Positions 42,831-51,140 of a stretch of 64,000 bases of DNA are shown piece after piece. Under the pieces are notes generated by a model. That model did not search any database and had not been told where the DNA came from. It saw only the letters and a program-made list of their open reading frames with translations. Source of the DNA: Thermoproteota archaeon (GTDB lineage: Archaea; Thermoproteota; Thermoprotei_A; Sulfolobales; Ignicoccaceae); contig JAADDE010000001.1 in NCBI GenBank assembly GCA_013154085.1, forward strand, positions 1-64,000, written 5' to 3'. Within the stretch, counting starts at the first letter, position 1. Every line of letters begins with the position of its first letter. Both the position numbers and the translations under genes were made by a program.

Positions 42831-43571
42831 GTGATCCCTCTGTACGACATAAACGCAGTGAGAGGGTCATCAATCATCACGTATGCAATAATCGCCATTA
42901 ACGTAGCCGTCTTTGTAATATTTGAATTGCCTTTGATTCTTACAGGGAATGTGCTTTGGCTGAACGAGTTCATCAAGCAGTACGGACTCGTGCCGTACTT
43001 CGTCGTAAACGGCTTGAGGCTGTATACCTTAGCAACCCATATGTGGATCCACGCGAGCATCGAGCACATAGCCGGAAACATGCTTTTCCTGCATATCTTC
43101 GGGGATAACGTGGAGTATGTGCTGGGCAAGAAGAAATTCTTGCTCTTCTACTTGCTCTCCGGGCTCGGGGCGGTGGTGTTCCACTTAGCTTCGATAGCGC
43201 TCGCCCCGGGCAGCACGCTCAATCCGTACCTTATGCAGAACCCTTGGATGACGCCGGCGGTCGGCGCCTCCGGAGCCATAAGCGGCGTGCTGGCCGCGTA
43301 CATGCTGTTCTTCCCCCACGCACAAGTCATGACGCTGGTGTTCTTGCCCTACCCCCTCTTGATACCGGTCCCCGCAGTGGCCTTCATAGGCTTCTGGTTC
43401 CTCTACCAGCTGCTCATGGGTACTTGGAGCCTCAGCGGGGTCCCCACGGGGGTGGCGTGGTGGGCCCACGTGGGCGGCTTCTTGACCGGCGCCGCTCTGG
43501 CTTACTTGCTGGCCGATAGGGATAGGATAAAGTCCCTCCGACTCCGGGCGAGGTACGTGATAGCAATATAG
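42831..43571 (+). CDS. Rhomboid-family intramembrane serine protease
   Basis: 246 residues, six or more membrane helices. The catalytic Ser is in GASGAISGVLAAYM, the catalytic His in WWAHVGGFLTG, and HASIEHIAGNMLFLHIFG is the second conserved helix. It should cleave membrane protein substrates. GTG 42831. The next gene starts directly after the stop. Confidence 0.92.
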   Translation: MIPLYDINAVRGSSIITYAIIAINVAVFVIFELPLILTGNVLWLNEFIKQYGLVPYFVVNGLRLYTLATHMWIHASIEHIAGNMLFLHIFGDNVEYVLGKKKFLLFYLLSGLGAVVFHLASIALAPGSTLNPYLMQNPWMTPAVGASGAISGVLAAYMLFFPHAQVMTLVFLPYPLLIPVPAVAFIGFWFLYQLLMGTWSLSGVPTGVAWWAHVGGFLTGAALAYLLADRDRIKSLRLRARYVIAI

Positions 43572-43805
43572 GTGGTGGCCGTGAGGATCGACTTGACTTC
43601 CGGAAGCGCATGCGAAGATCCGGTTACGACCATAGCTATGAAGGTCCAGCGGGCTGAGGCAGGAGAGACAATCGAAATAGTTATGCCGTTAGAGTACGCC
43701 GAGGCCCTCGACGTCTACAAGGGGGTGCTGGAGGAGCTGGGCGCGGGAGTTGTAGACGTACAAAAGGCCGGGAACAAGCTGGTGATCCTAGCCAGAAAGC
43801 TCTAG
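43572..43805 (+). CDS. TusA/SirA-like small sulfur-transfer protein
   Basis: 77 residues with the TusA fold pattern: strand IDLTSGSACEDPV, helix, strand EIVMPLEYAEAL, helix, strand VVDVQKAGNKLVILARKL. The active Cys of CPxP is kept but as CEDPV. TusA proteins carry persulfide. The start may be GTG 43572 or GTG 43581 after GGTGGTGGCC. It immediately follows rhomboid and converges with the amidotransferase gene (18-bp overlap). Confidence 0.75.
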   Translation: MVAVRIDLTSGSACEDPVTTIAMKVQRAEAGETIEIVMPLEYAEALDVYKGVLEELGAGVVDVQKAGNKLVILARKL

Positions 43806-44408
43806 CACTGCCCAGCGCGCCTCGCCCGTAAGGGAGAGGGGCTCCCACCCTCTGCCCAGAGGCTCGCTGGAGAAGAGGTCTTCCTTTCTCCAGAGCGTAT
43901 AATATTCGTCGCCGTTATGGTAGTTCACGATTACAAGTTTTCTCAAAGACGGAACTATAGCGACGAAGTTTGCAGAGGGCTTCGGCCTAACCGTTCTGAC
44001 GAACGCTCTTACGGCCTCTCCGAGTCCCAAGGAAGACACGAGGTAGCCGAAGTAACAAGCCATTTTTTCGCTGGAGGTCCTCTTGTGTAGCCTCAGGCCG
44101 GGGAGCTGGGGCACCTCCGCGTTTCCGTTGTGCGCCAAGGCTACTCCGTTGCAGAGGTGCGGGTGGACGTGGTCCAGCGCCCTCGGCAGCTTCTTCGCTC
44201 TGCGCGCGTGGAGTATGAAGGGGAGCCTCGGCAAGGGCTCCCAAGAGTCCCAAATGGGGTCCAGCTTCTTCTTTACCCTTAGGGAGCCCCCCGCAAAAAC
44301 CGCGTAGCCCCAGCCGTCGCCGTGGCTGAAGCCTTTGGAATCGTTCCTAGCAATCTTGATAAACTCCATTAAGTACCTAGGCCTCGCCCCTGCCATCATA
44401 CGGCACAC
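43788..44408 (-). CDS. Class II glutamine amidotransferase-like (YafJ type)
   Basis: 206 residues with the N-terminal nucleophile Cys (MCRMMAGARP, C2 after removal of Met), a glutaminase segment GDGWGYAVF, HARRAKKLPRALDHVHPH and LAHNGNAEV. It is a lone amidotransferase domain and the acceptor enzyme is unknown. Its start overlaps the Lrp gene by 32 bp. Confidence 0.85.
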   Translation of the reverse strand: MCRMMAGARPRYLMEFIKIARNDSKGFSHGDGWGYAVFAGGSLRVKKKLDPIWDSWEPLPRLPFILHARRAKKLPRALDHVHPHLCNGVALAHNGNAEVPQLPGLRLHKRTSSEKMACYFGYLVSSLGLGEAVRAFVRTVRPKPSANFVAIVPSLRKLVIVNYHNGDEYYTLWRKEDLFSSEPLGRGWEPLSLTGEARWAVLELSG

Positions 44409-44919
44409 GTCCGTTCCCCAGCTTGACGCCGTTGATCTTGTACGGCTTCGCCAGCAAGTACGTGTGTATCTTCTTAATGTAGCTTATCTTACCTATGTGC
44501 TCCCTTACGATCTTCTCTAGGTCTTCCAGATCAGCGGCCCATACGACGGCGTATATGCTGGCGTCGCCCAGCAGCGTTCCTAGGTCAACCACGTTAGGTA
44601 GCTCCGCCAGCTCCCTAGCCACCTCGTCTATCCGGGACGGCTCCGTCTCTATGAGCATGTGCGCCACTACGTTGAAGCCGAGCCTCTTGGGATTTAATAT
44701 GGTGGTATAGAAGAGGATCGTGCCGTCCTCCTCGAGCCTTTTTATTCTCCTTCGCGTCGCGACGTCGCTTATGTTCAGCTTGTTTGCTATATCGGTTGTT
44801 GTAGTCTTGGAGTTGAGGACAAGAGTTTTGAGGATTAACTTATCCCTCTCATTGAGGGAGGTAGACTGATCTATTATAGTGGTGTCTTCACGCACACGGG
44901 CCCTTCTCGCGGCCAACAA
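44377..44919 (-). CDS. Lrp/AsnC-family transcription regulator
   Basis: About 180 residues from TTG 44919, or 172 from GTG 44895; a TATA-like CCTTAATGG at 44927-44935 fits the shorter form if leaderless. Helix-turn-helix LNERDKLILKTLVLNSKTTT with ISDVATRRRIKRLEEDG, then the RAM ligand domain VVAHMLIETEP. Ligand unknown. It overlaps the amidotransferase gene. Confidence 0.9.
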   Translation of the reverse strand: MLAARRARVREDTTIIDQSTSLNERDKLILKTLVLNSKTTTTDIANKLNISDVATRRRIKRLEEDGTILFYTTILNPKRLGFNVVAHMLIETEPSRIDEVARELAELPNVVDLGTLLGDASIYAVVWAADLEDLEKIVREHIGKISYIKKIHTYLLAKPYKINGVKLGNGRVPYDGRGEA

Positions 44920-45163
44920 AGACCCCCATTAAGGGTGTTAACATTAGCGGCTAAAGAAGACTACGCCTCAGCGGAAGACCGCACAGAACGGCCCGATTCC
45001 TTGGAGCGGCGCTGAACGCCCGCGGGGAGCTGGCGTTAGATTACTTAATGAAGTCCTCATGATTATCGTGCCTCTGAAGAATTAGCAATGTTTTTATGTT
45101 GCCCACCATTAGGACCACTACACTTATCTGGCTCACACATAATCAAGCTCGGAGGTCATCGAC

Positions 45164-45865
45164 ATGGATGAGAGGGACGCCGAGGGGATAGATTACGTGG
45201 AGCCGGAGAGCGAGGCAAAGGTCTTCAGTAGCATTGCCGAGCTCAACTTAGTGGAGGCGCTAGTTAACATAAGCTCCAACTTAGTAGAAGAGCTGAGGTA
45301 CGCTTTGGAGGCGGCGGAGAAAATGAAGGGCGGCGTGCCCGGCGAGATCGACGAGAGCTTGAGAAGGGTGAGGGAAATTAAGGAAAATATCGAGAAGAGT
45401 AAGGACAAAGCCATGGAGTACCTAGTCAGGCTCCCCTCGGGTCTGATAATGAAAGATACCTTCAAGCCCGTCGTGTTGGGCCTCACGAACGCGGCTCAGT
45501 ACATAGACGGCAGCTACTACCGGCTGGGCGTGCTAGCGAAGAAAAAGAAGGCATACGAGAGCTTGCTGAACACGACAAAGGAGCTTACGGACATCTTGAG
45601 GGACCAAGTGGAGAAGCTGGCAAAGGCAATAAGGGTGGTGGAGGGCAATCCCAAGCTGGCTCTGAAGTACATCGACGAGAGCATGATACTGGAGGACAAG
45701 ATAGATCACGTCTACCGCTCCTCGCTGATGGAGGTCTTGGAGGGCGCTAGGGACTGCGCCTCGGCGGTGCTGGCTTGGGAGATCGTAGGCAATCTGGAAG
45801 ACGCATCCGACATAATAAAGGATGTGGCTGAGAACTTCAAGTACTTCTTGCTCCACAAGGTGTGA
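45164..45865 (+). CDS. PhoU-like / DUF47 protein
   Basis: 233 residues, an all-helical protein with two helical bundles, as in PhoU and the DUF47 family that usually attends phosphate transporters. ATG 45164 with GGAGGT 7 nt upstream. Likely phosphate-related, which would link it to pstCAB at 53-55.6 kb, though it is not adjacent to it. It is followed by endA after 3 bp. Confidence 0.78.
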   Translation: MDERDAEGIDYVEPESEAKVFSSIAELNLVEALVNISSNLVEELRYALEAAEKMKGGVPGEIDESLRRVREIKENIEKSKDKAMEYLVRLPSGLIMKDTFKPVVLGLTNAAQYIDGSYYRLGVLAKKKKAYESLLNTTKELTDILRDQVEKLAKAIRVVEGNPKLALKYIDESMILEDKIDHVYRSSLMEVLEGARDCASAVLAWEIVGNLEDASDIIKDVAENFKYFLLHKV

Positions 45866-45868
45866 CTC

Positions 45869-46414
45869 GTGTATAGGGCGTACCTCGTCGGTGACCGGGT
45901 GGTCGTGCTCGACGACGAAAGCGCGAGGGAGATCTACTCCTTAGGGTTCTTCGGGCATCCTCTGAATACCGACAAGCCCAAGGGTCCCGAGGACGTCAGG
46001 GCGCCCCTTGCCCTCTCTCCACTGGAGACCCTGTATCTAATGGAGAAGAAGGTGCTGGAGGTCTACGACGTTTCAGGAAAGAAGAGGTTCGGGACCGAGG
46101 AGCTGAAGGAAGTGTGGAAGAAAGAGATACCAAATCTCGAGGAAAAGTATATCGTTTACAAGGAGTTCCGCGACAAAGGGTTTATCGTGAGGTCTGGGCT
46201 GAAGTACGGGGCAGACTTCACGATCTACGAGTTTGGGCCCGGGATAGACCACGCGCCCTATATGGTGGACGTAAAGGACAAACGGGAATTGATAGACCCA
46301 GCAGAGCTCATCAAGGGCGGCAGGGTCGCCCACGGGGTAAGGAAGAGGTACATCCTAGCCTTAGTTGAGGAGGAGAGCGCCGACTACGTTATGCTTAAAT
46401 GGCACTTGCCATAG
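45869..46414 (+). CDS. endA: tRNA-splicing endonuclease
   Basis: 181 residues. The catalytic triad is in place: Tyr in KYGADFTIYE, His in IDHAPYMV and Lys in GVRKRYILA. It excises introns from tRNA and rRNA. Crenarchaeal enzymes are usually heterotetramers with a catalytic and a structural subunit; the intact triad makes this the catalytic one. Starts at GTG 45869. Confidence 0.92.
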   Translation: MYRAYLVGDRVVVLDDESAREIYSLGFFGHPLNTDKPKGPEDVRAPLALSPLETLYLMEKKVLEVYDVSGKKRFGTEELKEVWKKEIPNLEEKYIVYKEFRDKGFIVRSGLKYGADFTIYEFGPGIDHAPYMVDVKDKRELIDPAELIKGGRVAHGVRKRYILALVEEESADYVMLKWHLP

Positions 46415-46455
46415 CCTACCTCGACGAAGACAGAAGCCCCGGAGAGGTGTGAGAC

Positions 46456-46836
46456 TTGGCCGATAGGTGGAGAAGGGGAGGCAAGGGAGGAGGGCGTAGA
46501 GACGCTAGACCTAAGCCCCTAGGAGACAAGTGCAACCCCGCGTGTCCCCTCTTCCGCTGCTCTCAGAACGCGTTGATGTTCACCAAGAAGTACCAGAGAG
46601 GAAAGATGATCACCGTGGTTATGTGCAGGCTTGTCGGCGACAAGTGCATAGGCTACAAGTGCCAGTACGCCTACTGCGAGCGCAAGTACTTGCTCCCCGA
46701 CGGGCGCTGTGCGTGGGTGCTCCGCCGCAAGGAGGAGGAGAGCGGCGAGGACGAGTTCCTAAAAGAGGTAAAGGAGGAGGAGAGGGAGCTTGGAAGGCTC
46801 AAGAACAAGCTACGCGACCTCGACGACCTCTACTGA
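46456..46836 (+). CDS. Cys-rich, basic small protein
   Basis: 126 residues with a basic Gly-rich N-terminus, eight cysteines (26, 30, 35, 57, 64, 69, 74, 85) in pairs and a charged helical C-terminus. The spacing would suit one or two zinc or Fe-S sites. No family is recognised. It precedes the metal-type ABC ATPase by 4 bp. Confidence 0.6.
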   Translation: MADRWRRGGKGGGRRDARPKPLGDKCNPACPLFRCSQNALMFTKKYQRGKMITVVMCRLVGDKCIGYKCQYAYCERKYLLPDGRCAWVLRRKEEESGEDEFLKEVKEEERELGRLKNKLRDLDDLY

Positions 46837-46840
46837 CGTC

Positions 46841-47608
46841 GTGGAGCTCTACGACGTGTGGGTCAAGTACGGGGACGTCTATGCCTTGGAGGGCGTGACG
46901 CTCAGCGTTCCAGAGAGGGATTTCTTGACTGTTATGGGCCCCAACGGCGCCGGGAAGAGCACGCTTCTTAAAACGATCCTCGGCGTGGCCCCATTAGTAA
47001 AGGGGAAGGTTCTGGTATTCGGCAAAGATCCATACCGAGAACGGAAGGAGGTGGTGAAGCGGATAGGCTACGTTCCGCAGAGGGAGAGGGTGAACGAAAG
47101 CGTACCCCTCAGGGCGGTAGACGTAGTGATGATGGGGCTCATGGGAGATAAGCTCCTTCCCTTCAAGAGGAACGGGGCTGAGGAGAAGGCCCTCAAGGTG
47201 CTGGAGGAGGTGGGGCTGCTGGAAGTGGCCTACCGGCCCTACAGAGAGCTCTCTGGGGGACAGAAGCAGAGGGTGCTGATAGCTAGGGCTCTGGTTTCCG
47301 ACCCCGATTTGCTGTTGCTGGACGAGCCCTTTTCGGCTTTAGATGCCCACAGCACCAAGGTAGTGGCAGACTTGTTGAAGAAATATAACGATAAGGGGAA
47401 AACTATAATTCTTGTTACACACGACATAACACCGGTCATAAGGTACACAAAGAGGGTGGCTCTGCTCAACAGGAGGTTGATAGCTGTCGGCGAGCCGTTG
47501 AAAATATTTACGAAAGAGAACCTAGTAAAGACCTACGGCGTTGAAGTCCCCGTAGTGGTGCAGGGAGAGTTCTGCATTCCTCTGGTAGGTGACCAGCATG
47601 GACGTTAG
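46841..47608 (+). CDS. Metal-type ABC transporter ATPase (ZnuC/MntB-like)
   Basis: Powers import of a divalent metal by the ABC-3 family. Walker A GPNGAGKSTLL, Q-loop GYVPQRER, signature LSGGQKQRVLIARAL and Walker B LLLLDEPFSALD with H-loop VTHD are all intact. GTG 46841 is used, since the longer frame from 46790 only mirrors the preceding gene. Its 3' end overlaps the permease start by 11 bp. No binding protein gene is adjacent. Confidence 0.88.
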   Translation: MELYDVWVKYGDVYALEGVTLSVPERDFLTVMGPNGAGKSTLLKTILGVAPLVKGKVLVFGKDPYRERKEVVKRIGYVPQRERVNESVPLRAVDVVMMGLMGDKLLPFKRNGAEEKALKVLEEVGLLEVAYRPYRELSGGQKQRVLIARALVSDPDLLLLDEPFSALDAHSTKVVADLLKKYNDKGKTIILVTHDITPVIRYTKRVALLNRRLIAVGEPLKIFTKENLVKTYGVEVPVVVQGEFCIPLVGDQHGR

Positions 47609-48377
47609 CTACTGGTCGCTGAGCGTGGCCCTTTATGCGGTGTCTTTGTACTTAGGCACCTTTTTGAGATACACCGGCTCGACGTTCTTAATACCTTCTT
47701 CAGCAGACTTCGCCCTCGCTTTGGTACTACTTTCCCTCCTGCTCTTTAAAAATATTAACGTATATTTGATAATAATAGGAGCTTTAATTACCTCGATAAT
47801 GCTTCGAAGGAGCGGACCCAAGCAAGTGCTCTACCTAAAGATAGGTGCCTACACGGTCGCATTGACGTCGCTACCTCTGCTGGACTACGACGTCTATGAG
47901 TACGCCCGCTCAGTGCTTACGGGATTCTTGTTCGTAACGCCGGATATGGTCGCTCTGACATCCATAAGCTTGGCTCTGACTCTATTGCTGTTTGTAAATA
48001 AAAAGGTGCTAGAGTTCTCTATATTCGACCCGGAGTACGCGGAGCTCGTGGGACTTAGGCCGTGGCTCTGGCTGGGGCTGCTCTCTTTCTCAGCAATAAC
48101 GACTGGATTTGCCATGGCTTTGAGCTACGGCTTCTTGCTGGCACACGTAGTCGCCCTGTCTGCTTCCGGCACCACGCGCTTCAAGGGAGTGATTTTATTT
48201 GCCGCGTTCTCAGCCGTTCTGTCCGTGCTGATCGCAACGCCGTTAGCCTGCGCCCTCTCGGCGACGGCGGTAAGGGGGCTTGAGGTGCTACTTCTGCGGC
48301 GAGCGGGCCTCCTCGAGGTGCTCCGTGTGTGGAAGGCCCGTCTGCCGCTCCCACGGCGACCCGTGCCCGGCTTGTAA
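47598..48377 (+). CDS. Metal-type ABC transporter permease (ABC-3 family)
   Basis: 259 residues with eight or so hydrophobic helices; PEYAELVGLRPWLW and ITTGFAMALSYGFLLAHVVAL resemble the ABC-3 core. ATG 47598 follows GGTGACC. The last 33 codons lie over the start of the zinc-finger gene in another frame (98-bp overlap), and they are unlike the hydrophobic rest (basic, Arg/Leu). The true end may therefore include a non-conserved tail. Confidence 0.8.
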   Translation: MDVSYWSLSVALYAVSLYLGTFLRYTGSTFLIPSSADFALALVLLSLLLFKNINVYLIIIGALITSIMLRRSGPKQVLYLKIGAYTVALTSLPLLDYDVYEYARSVLTGFLFVTPDMVALTSISLALTLLLFVNKKVLEFSIFDPEYAELVGLRPWLWLGLLSFSAITTGFAMALSYGFLLAHVVALSASGTTRFKGVILFAAFSAVLSVLIATPLACALSATAVRGLEVLLLRRAGLLEVLRVWKARLPLPRRPVPGL

Positions 48378-48642
48378 GATGGGCACGTGTGAGGTGTGCG
48401 GCTCCAAGCTCTCGGTCACCAGATGCTACGTCTGCGGAAGGTTGGTTTGCAGGGACTGTAGCGAGGAGGTCCAGCCCGGCATCAGAGTTTGTGCGATCTG
48501 CATTAAGTCCGGCTGGAAGGAAAAACTGATGGAGGCAAGGCTCGCGGCGGCCTCCGAGTACTCGAGGTGGTACCGTGAGGCGCTCCGTCTTGGTGGTCGG
48601 TTGCGGGGGGCTGGGAAGCTGGACGAGCTTGATAATGGCTAA
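48280..48642 (+). CDS. Double treble-clef zinc-binding protein (RING/B-box-like)
   Basis: 120 residues from TTG 48280 (GGGGG upstream). Sixteen paired ligands: C3/C6, C14/C17, C22/H25, C29/C32, then C37/C40, C49/C52, C57/C60, C71/C74. Each set of four pairs suggests a cross-brace binuclear site, as in RING, B-box or FYVE-like fingers. The C-terminal 45 residues are helical. Binuclear treble clefs of this kind occur with prokaryotic Ubl systems; whether this one is an E3 is an inference. Overlaps permease and E1-like genes on both sides. Confidence 0.75.
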   Translation: MRCYFCGERASSRCSVCGRPVCRSHGDPCPACKMGTCEVCGSKLSVTRCYVCGRLVCRDCSEEVQPGIRVCAICIKSGWKEKLMEARLAAASEYSRWYREALRLGGRLRGAGKLDELDNG

Positions 48643-49150
48643 GTCCGGCTGGAAGGACTTCATATTGGTCGATCCCGACTACGTCGAACCGAAGAACATT
48701 TCCAACCAGATATACTTTCCGGAGGACGTCGGGAAGCCGAAAGTAGAAGCCTTGAAGAGGAAGCTCCAAGATCTGGGAGCGAAGGTAGAGACATACCAGT
48801 CCCGGATCGAGGAAGTCTTGGACCGCCTCCCAGAGGTTCCATTAGCCTTGGCTCTGACCGACAACATACCGAGCAGGCTGGTCGTGGAGGAGAAGTACAA
48901 GACTCTCCACGCCATGGTTAGGCCCGGGTTTGGGATAGTAACCATGACCACAGAGAACTTCAAGCTCTCCCAAGTAATGAGAGAAGGAAGGCACGAGGGG
49001 CCCCAAGAGCCCCCTATGGTAGTCATGGTTGCCAGCGTCGCGGCTAGGGAGGCTCTAAGCTACTTGAAGGAAGGAAAGTCCAAAGTCGAAGGCAAGCTTC
49101 TTATGATATCTCCTTACCGCTTCGAGGTGCTGGAGGTCGGGACGGCGTGA
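48575..49150 (+). CDS. Minimal E1-like (ThiF/HesA) protein
   Basis: 191 residues: nucleotide motif GCGGLGSWTS at 9-18, VLVDPDYVEPKNIS, GKPKVEALK and the D-x-x-x-x-R equivalent TDNIPSR. The zinc ribbon and catalytic Cys are absent (the only Cys is C10) and the N-x-x-R-Q arginine is Asn. Shorter than usual E1-like proteins by the C-terminal domain. GTG 48575 overlaps the zinc-finger gene by 68 bp, so translation is likely coupled. Confidence 0.82.
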   Translation: MRRSVLVVGCGGLGSWTSLIMAKSGWKDFILVDPDYVEPKNISNQIYFPEDVGKPKVEALKRKLQDLGAKVETYQSRIEEVLDRLPEVPLALALTDNIPSRLVVEEKYKTLHAMVRPGFGIVTMTTENFKLSQVMREGRHEGPQEPPMVVMVASVAAREALSYLKEGKSKVEGKLLMISPYRFEVLEVGTA

Positions 49151-49947
49151 TAGAGCTAATACTTCTCTGGACCTTCAACACCGGCTGGATGGTGAGCTCC
49201 CTCGCAACCGACGGATACCTCGGAGCGGCCTCCTACGCGAACTGCTTCTACTTGCTCAGCTGGAACGACGGCAACATCGAGTTCAAGCACTGCCCCGGCC
49301 GCCCCGTGCTTCGGGCCTTTGAGAGCGGAGGTGCTTATGCATTTGTAACGGAAGATTCTGTGTACGTGACCGACGGCACTAGGGTTGAGGAAGTCAAATG
49401 CAACTGCACAGCCGCGATCCCGTATGAAGGAGGTCTAGTGGCCTGTCGCTCTGACGGCGTGCTCGTCGGGCCCGGCTGGGAGAGGCAGTTCCGGTGCACG
49501 TGGCTGGGCCGCGACGGGGAGCTCATAGTTGCGGTCGGGCCCGAAGGAGTGCTTTACCTCGATCCCGGCGGCAACGTCGTGAAGGTCTTAGAGGAAGGAG
49601 GCCTCTCCGCGGCTCTCTGCGACGGACGAGTGGCGCTCCTAAGGGAGGGCGAGGTGGTCGTGATAGGCCAAGGAATTCTGTGGCGCTTAAACATGACCTA
49701 CCCCGGCCAAGCGGACTTTTCGCCGGACTGCCAGATGCTGGCCGTGACGGATGCCTACAGAGGGGTCCTCATAATCTTCAACTCGACGAGCGGCGACATC
49801 CTCTACGAGAGGGAGTTCAAGTTCTACGGCGACTGCCCAGTCACGCTCTTCGCTGTTGCTTGGAAGGACAGCTACTTAGCTGTGGGCAGAGGTGACGGGT
49901 GGGTTGACGCGTTCGAGGTGAGGTTCGTTGGGGAAGCTGGCAGATGA
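49147..49947 (+). CDS. Beta-propeller-like protein
   Basis: 266 residues with repeated strand groups (GWMVSSLATDGYLGAA, VTDGTRVEEVK, LAVTDAYRGVLIIF) like a WD40/quinoprotein propeller, about four to five blades' worth. There is a short hydrophobic N-terminus (ELILLWTFNTGW) but no clear signal peptide. It overlaps the E1-like gene stop by 4 bp and the next gene by 20. It resembles the N-terminal part of the 170-1765 protein. Confidence 0.65.
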   Translation: MIELILLWTFNTGWMVSSLATDGYLGAASYANCFYLLSWNDGNIEFKHCPGRPVLRAFESGGAYAFVTEDSVYVTDGTRVEEVKCNCTAAIPYEGGLVACRSDGVLVGPGWERQFRCTWLGRDGELIVAVGPEGVLYLDPGGNVVKVLEEGGLSAALCDGRVALLREGEVVVIGQGILWRLNMTYPGQADFSPDCQMLAVTDAYRGVLIIFNSTSGDILYEREFKFYGDCPVTLFAVAWKDSYLAVGRGDGWVDAFEVRFVGEAGR

Positions 49948-50212
49948 GGTTAGGGAGCTGTTGCCCGGGGCCCTCTGCGAAGAGGGCGACTGTTTGATAT
50001 GCTACTACAAGGCTGACGGGGATATATTCATAATAGCCATTTCTAAGGGTAAAAAATACTATGCCAAGGTGGTGCCTTTCTCAAAGGCGCCGCCCGGCGC
50101 GACGTGCGAGGCGATTTACGCCCTGCCACACGGCCTCTACGCGTTCGGAAGCGACCTGCGCGAGCTCGCGGAGAACTTGAAGAGGAAGCTGGCTGCCCTG
50201 CACCCCAACTAA
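49928..50212 (+). CDS. Small protein, unknown function
   Basis: 94 residues from TTG 49928. Strands CLICYYKADGDIFIIAIS and YYAKVVPF, then GLYAFGSDLRELAENLKRK. It might be a small alpha/beta domain with C-terminal helix. No family is recognised. It follows the propeller gene with a 20-bp overlap. Confidence 0.55.
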   Translation: MGKLADEVRELLPGALCEEGDCLICYYKADGDIFIIAISKGKKYYAKVVPFSKAPPGATCEAIYALPHGLYAFGSDLRELAENLKRKLAALHPN

Positions 50213-50252
50213 TTTTGTAGACCCCCTTCTCTATGCTTAGGGGAGAGCAGTC

Positions 50253-51134
50253 TTGGCGTTGTTCGATTGGGGAACGTATAACGGCCTCACGAAGCTGGAG
50301 AGCGCCTCCCTGACGGGCATGAGGCTGACCGAGATACCCCCTGCAGAGTTCTCCCGTAGGTACTACACGGAAGACCACTTCCGCCAGTACCGGGAGCTGG
50401 CTTCCAAGTACTTCTACATAGTTACCGCCCACGCTCCCTACTACAGCTTGGTCAACCACGACGCATACACGCACGAGAGGGTCAAGAGGGCGATGGTTCA
50501 GTCCGCTAAGAAGGCCAGAATAGCCGGCGCCAAGATCTTCAACATGCACCTAGGAGCTAAGGTAAGGGGCGTCCCCTACGACTACGAGCCCGTGGTCGAC
50601 GTGGTCAAGGCCATACTCGCGGAGGTTCCCGACATATACGTATCCTTGGAGACTACCTATACGGAGAGGTTTCTAGGAAGCTTGGACGAGATCAGAGAAA
50701 TAATAGAAATGATCGGCGACGAGAGGGTAATACCCTCCGCACAGCTGGAGAACGACTTCATGAGGGAGACAAAGGCCTTCCTGCACGGCAACTTGGCCGA
50801 GGCAGACAAGCTGGCAGATGTGGACTTCTGGCTTAGGATACTCCACAAGCTGAAGAAGATGACAAATACGTTCGTAAGCTTGAGATTCAGCCAGATAATA
50901 GCGTTCCGGCTCAGAGGCTTCATAATGAAGAAGAGGACCCCGCTGGGCATGGGCTATCCGAGCCTGGAGCCGCTCGCCGAGGCGCTCGCGCTCTTCCTCA
51001 CGAGGGACCTCTACTACGCCGGGGCAGACATGGAGGCCCACTTGATATACACCGGTCCGTGGCAGAACAAGTACCGAGACACTGTCAAGCTGTACTGCGA
51101 GGTTATGACCCGCGCAACACAGTACATCAAGTGA
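50253..51134 (+). CDS. Endonuclease IV-like TIM-barrel protein
   Basis: 293 residues of the AP endonuclease family 2 / xylose-isomerase-like barrel. Metal-ligand-like segments are TAHAPYYS, FNMHLGAK and VSLETTYT. Residues expected near the C-terminus of Nfo (HxNDS/ H-x-KD) are less clear, so it may be a divergent member that repairs abasic sites or a sugar isomerase-like protein. TTG 50253. The HDAC-like gene follows after 6 bp. Confidence 0.72.
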   Translation: MALFDWGTYNGLTKLESASLTGMRLTEIPPAEFSRRYYTEDHFRQYRELASKYFYIVTAHAPYYSLVNHDAYTHERVKRAMVQSAKKARIAGAKIFNMHLGAKVRGVPYDYEPVVDVVKAILAEVPDIYVSLETTYTERFLGSLDEIREIIEMIGDERVIPSAQLENDFMRETKAFLHGNLAEADKLADVDFWLRILHKLKKMTNTFVSLRFSQIIAFRLRGFIMKKRTPLGMGYPSLEPLAEALALFLTRDLYYAGADMEAHLIYTGPWQNKYRDTVKLYCEVMTRATQYIK

Positions 51135-51140
51135 CGGGCC

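Noticed and set aside
45040-45110. Possible C/D-box sRNA (AATGAA ... CTGA) upstream of the PhoU-like gene
   Set aside because: C box deviates at two of seven positions and no matching internal boxes with guide spacing are present.
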